A DNA stretch of 64,000 bases from Pempheris klunzingeri (taxonomy: Eukaryota > Chordata > Actinopteri > Acropomatiformes > Pempheridae), in assembly GCF_042242105.1 (NCBI RefSeq), contig NC_092029.1:8061885-8125884 (forward strand), in the 5' to 3' direction. The notes beneath the pieces are model-generated. The model did no database searches, was not told the DNA's origin, and worked only from the letters and a program-made list of their open reading frames with translations. The translations under genes were made by a program, and so were the position numbers. This document shows, piece after piece, positions 63,501-64,000 of this stretch. The stretch's first letter is position 1, and each line of letters starts with the position of its first letter.

Positions 63501-64000
63501 CATTGTCCTCCTCAAGTCTGTAGATTTTATGTTGATATATATTGAAAATATTAAACCAAACGTCTGTGTCAATTAGCATGTGTTGTTGACATCTTCAAAA
63601 CGTACCTGTAACTGAGCATCTCAGTCTCCCTCCATGATCTCTGATTAGTAATCCTCAGGTCTGGTCCAGAGCCCCAGAGGGCAGCATTCTTCCCAGCAGC
63701 CCAGGAATGTAAACTTTACTTTGGAGTCCAGCTACGGTCCAGCAAGAGGAATGCAGAGTGTGTGCTGTTAAAATGTCCTCTCTGAGATGGACTCTCTCTG
63801 AAAAGGAATATTTAGGGGGGAAAAAAGTCATAAATAAAGATGTGGTAGAGCTGGCACTGGTGGGAAGACGACTGGCACTAGAACAGAAAAACATGCTAGT
63901 GGGTAAGGGTTTTTTAGATTTAGAGGCTTCTGTGTATTCTGGTAAATATTGATGTTTTTCTGATGAGGAAGTAGCTCTCAGGTATGTGACAGGATGTTCC
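60521..64000. other. Downstream spacer, no gene recognised
   Basis: Short frames on both strands show no recognisable protein and no consistent splice sites. The only feature I note is a CTCF-like motif at 62437-62451. In human, STX7 is followed by MOXD1 and TAAR genes; I saw no exon of these here. Confidence 0.55.
62437..62451 (+). promoter_or_regulatory. CTCF-like motif
   Basis: CCAGCAGGGGGCAGT fits the CTCF core pattern CCASYAGRKGGCRSY fully. It lies 3.2 kb past the stx7 stop. Motif evidence only. Confidence 0.45.

Noticed and set aside
63758-63952. 64-aa plus-strand frame near the right edge
   Set aside because: Composition looks protein-like (Leu/Lys/Glu), but there is no recognised family and no partner exon in the window.

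Overview
The window is vertebrate nuclear DNA, most likely from a percomorph-type teleost fish. The genes have many exons with GT-AG introns and encode vertebrate orthologues. Introns and spacers carry dinucleotide and GATA microsatellites, nonautonomous DNA transposons and decayed Tc1-like sequence. I see no bacterial, phage, CRISPR, rRNA or tRNA features. I identified orthologues by recognising the spliced proteins, not by a database search.

Six complete protein-coding genes lie on strictly alternating strands: pigh (-, 8405-10124), zfyve1 (+, 11584-16461), dcaf4 (-, 18384-23823), dpf3 (+, 24729-44195), leg1 (-, 48037-50247) and stx7 (+, 55816-59241). I placed every coding exon by splice site and reading phase. 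The predicted proteins are 180, 779, 525, 377, 357 and 257 aa, close to the family lengths as I recall them. dpf3 also has an alternative last coding exon (41182-41351) giving a 346-aa short form that matches mammalian DPF3a.

Layout: 1-8404 is repeat-rich spacer. 8405-24728 is compact, with pigh/zfyve1 and dcaf4/dpf3 arranged head to head around shared promoter regions and zfyve1/dcaf4 tail to tail. 24729-44195 is dpf3, with a 7.7-kb first intron. 44196-48036 holds the probable dpf3 3' UTR and a 1.09-kb hAT-type element with a perfect 8-bp target duplication. 48037-50247 is leg1. 50248-55815 holds a Tc1-like relic and an inverted pair of ORF-preserving segments. 55816-60500 is stx7 with its 3' UTR. 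60500-64000 shows no gene.

The genes do not form one pathway: PIGH acts in GPI-anchor synthesis, ZFYVE1/DFCP1 on ER-omegasome-lipid droplet membranes, DCAF4 in CUL4-DDB1 ubiquitin ligases, DPF3 in BAF chromatin remodelling, LEG1 is a secreted liver protein and STX7 is an endosomal SNARE. From memory, the first four correspond to human 14q24 and the last two to human 6q22-q23, so the dpf3-leg1 gap is a junction between blocks that are separate in human.

I found no convincing new biological system. The best leads are the conserved DPF3a exon with a divergent acidic tail, microsatellites directly against splice sites in dpf3, stx7 and leg1, a GC-AG intron in zfyve1, and the unexplained inverted coding-like pair near 54.2 and 54.9 kb.
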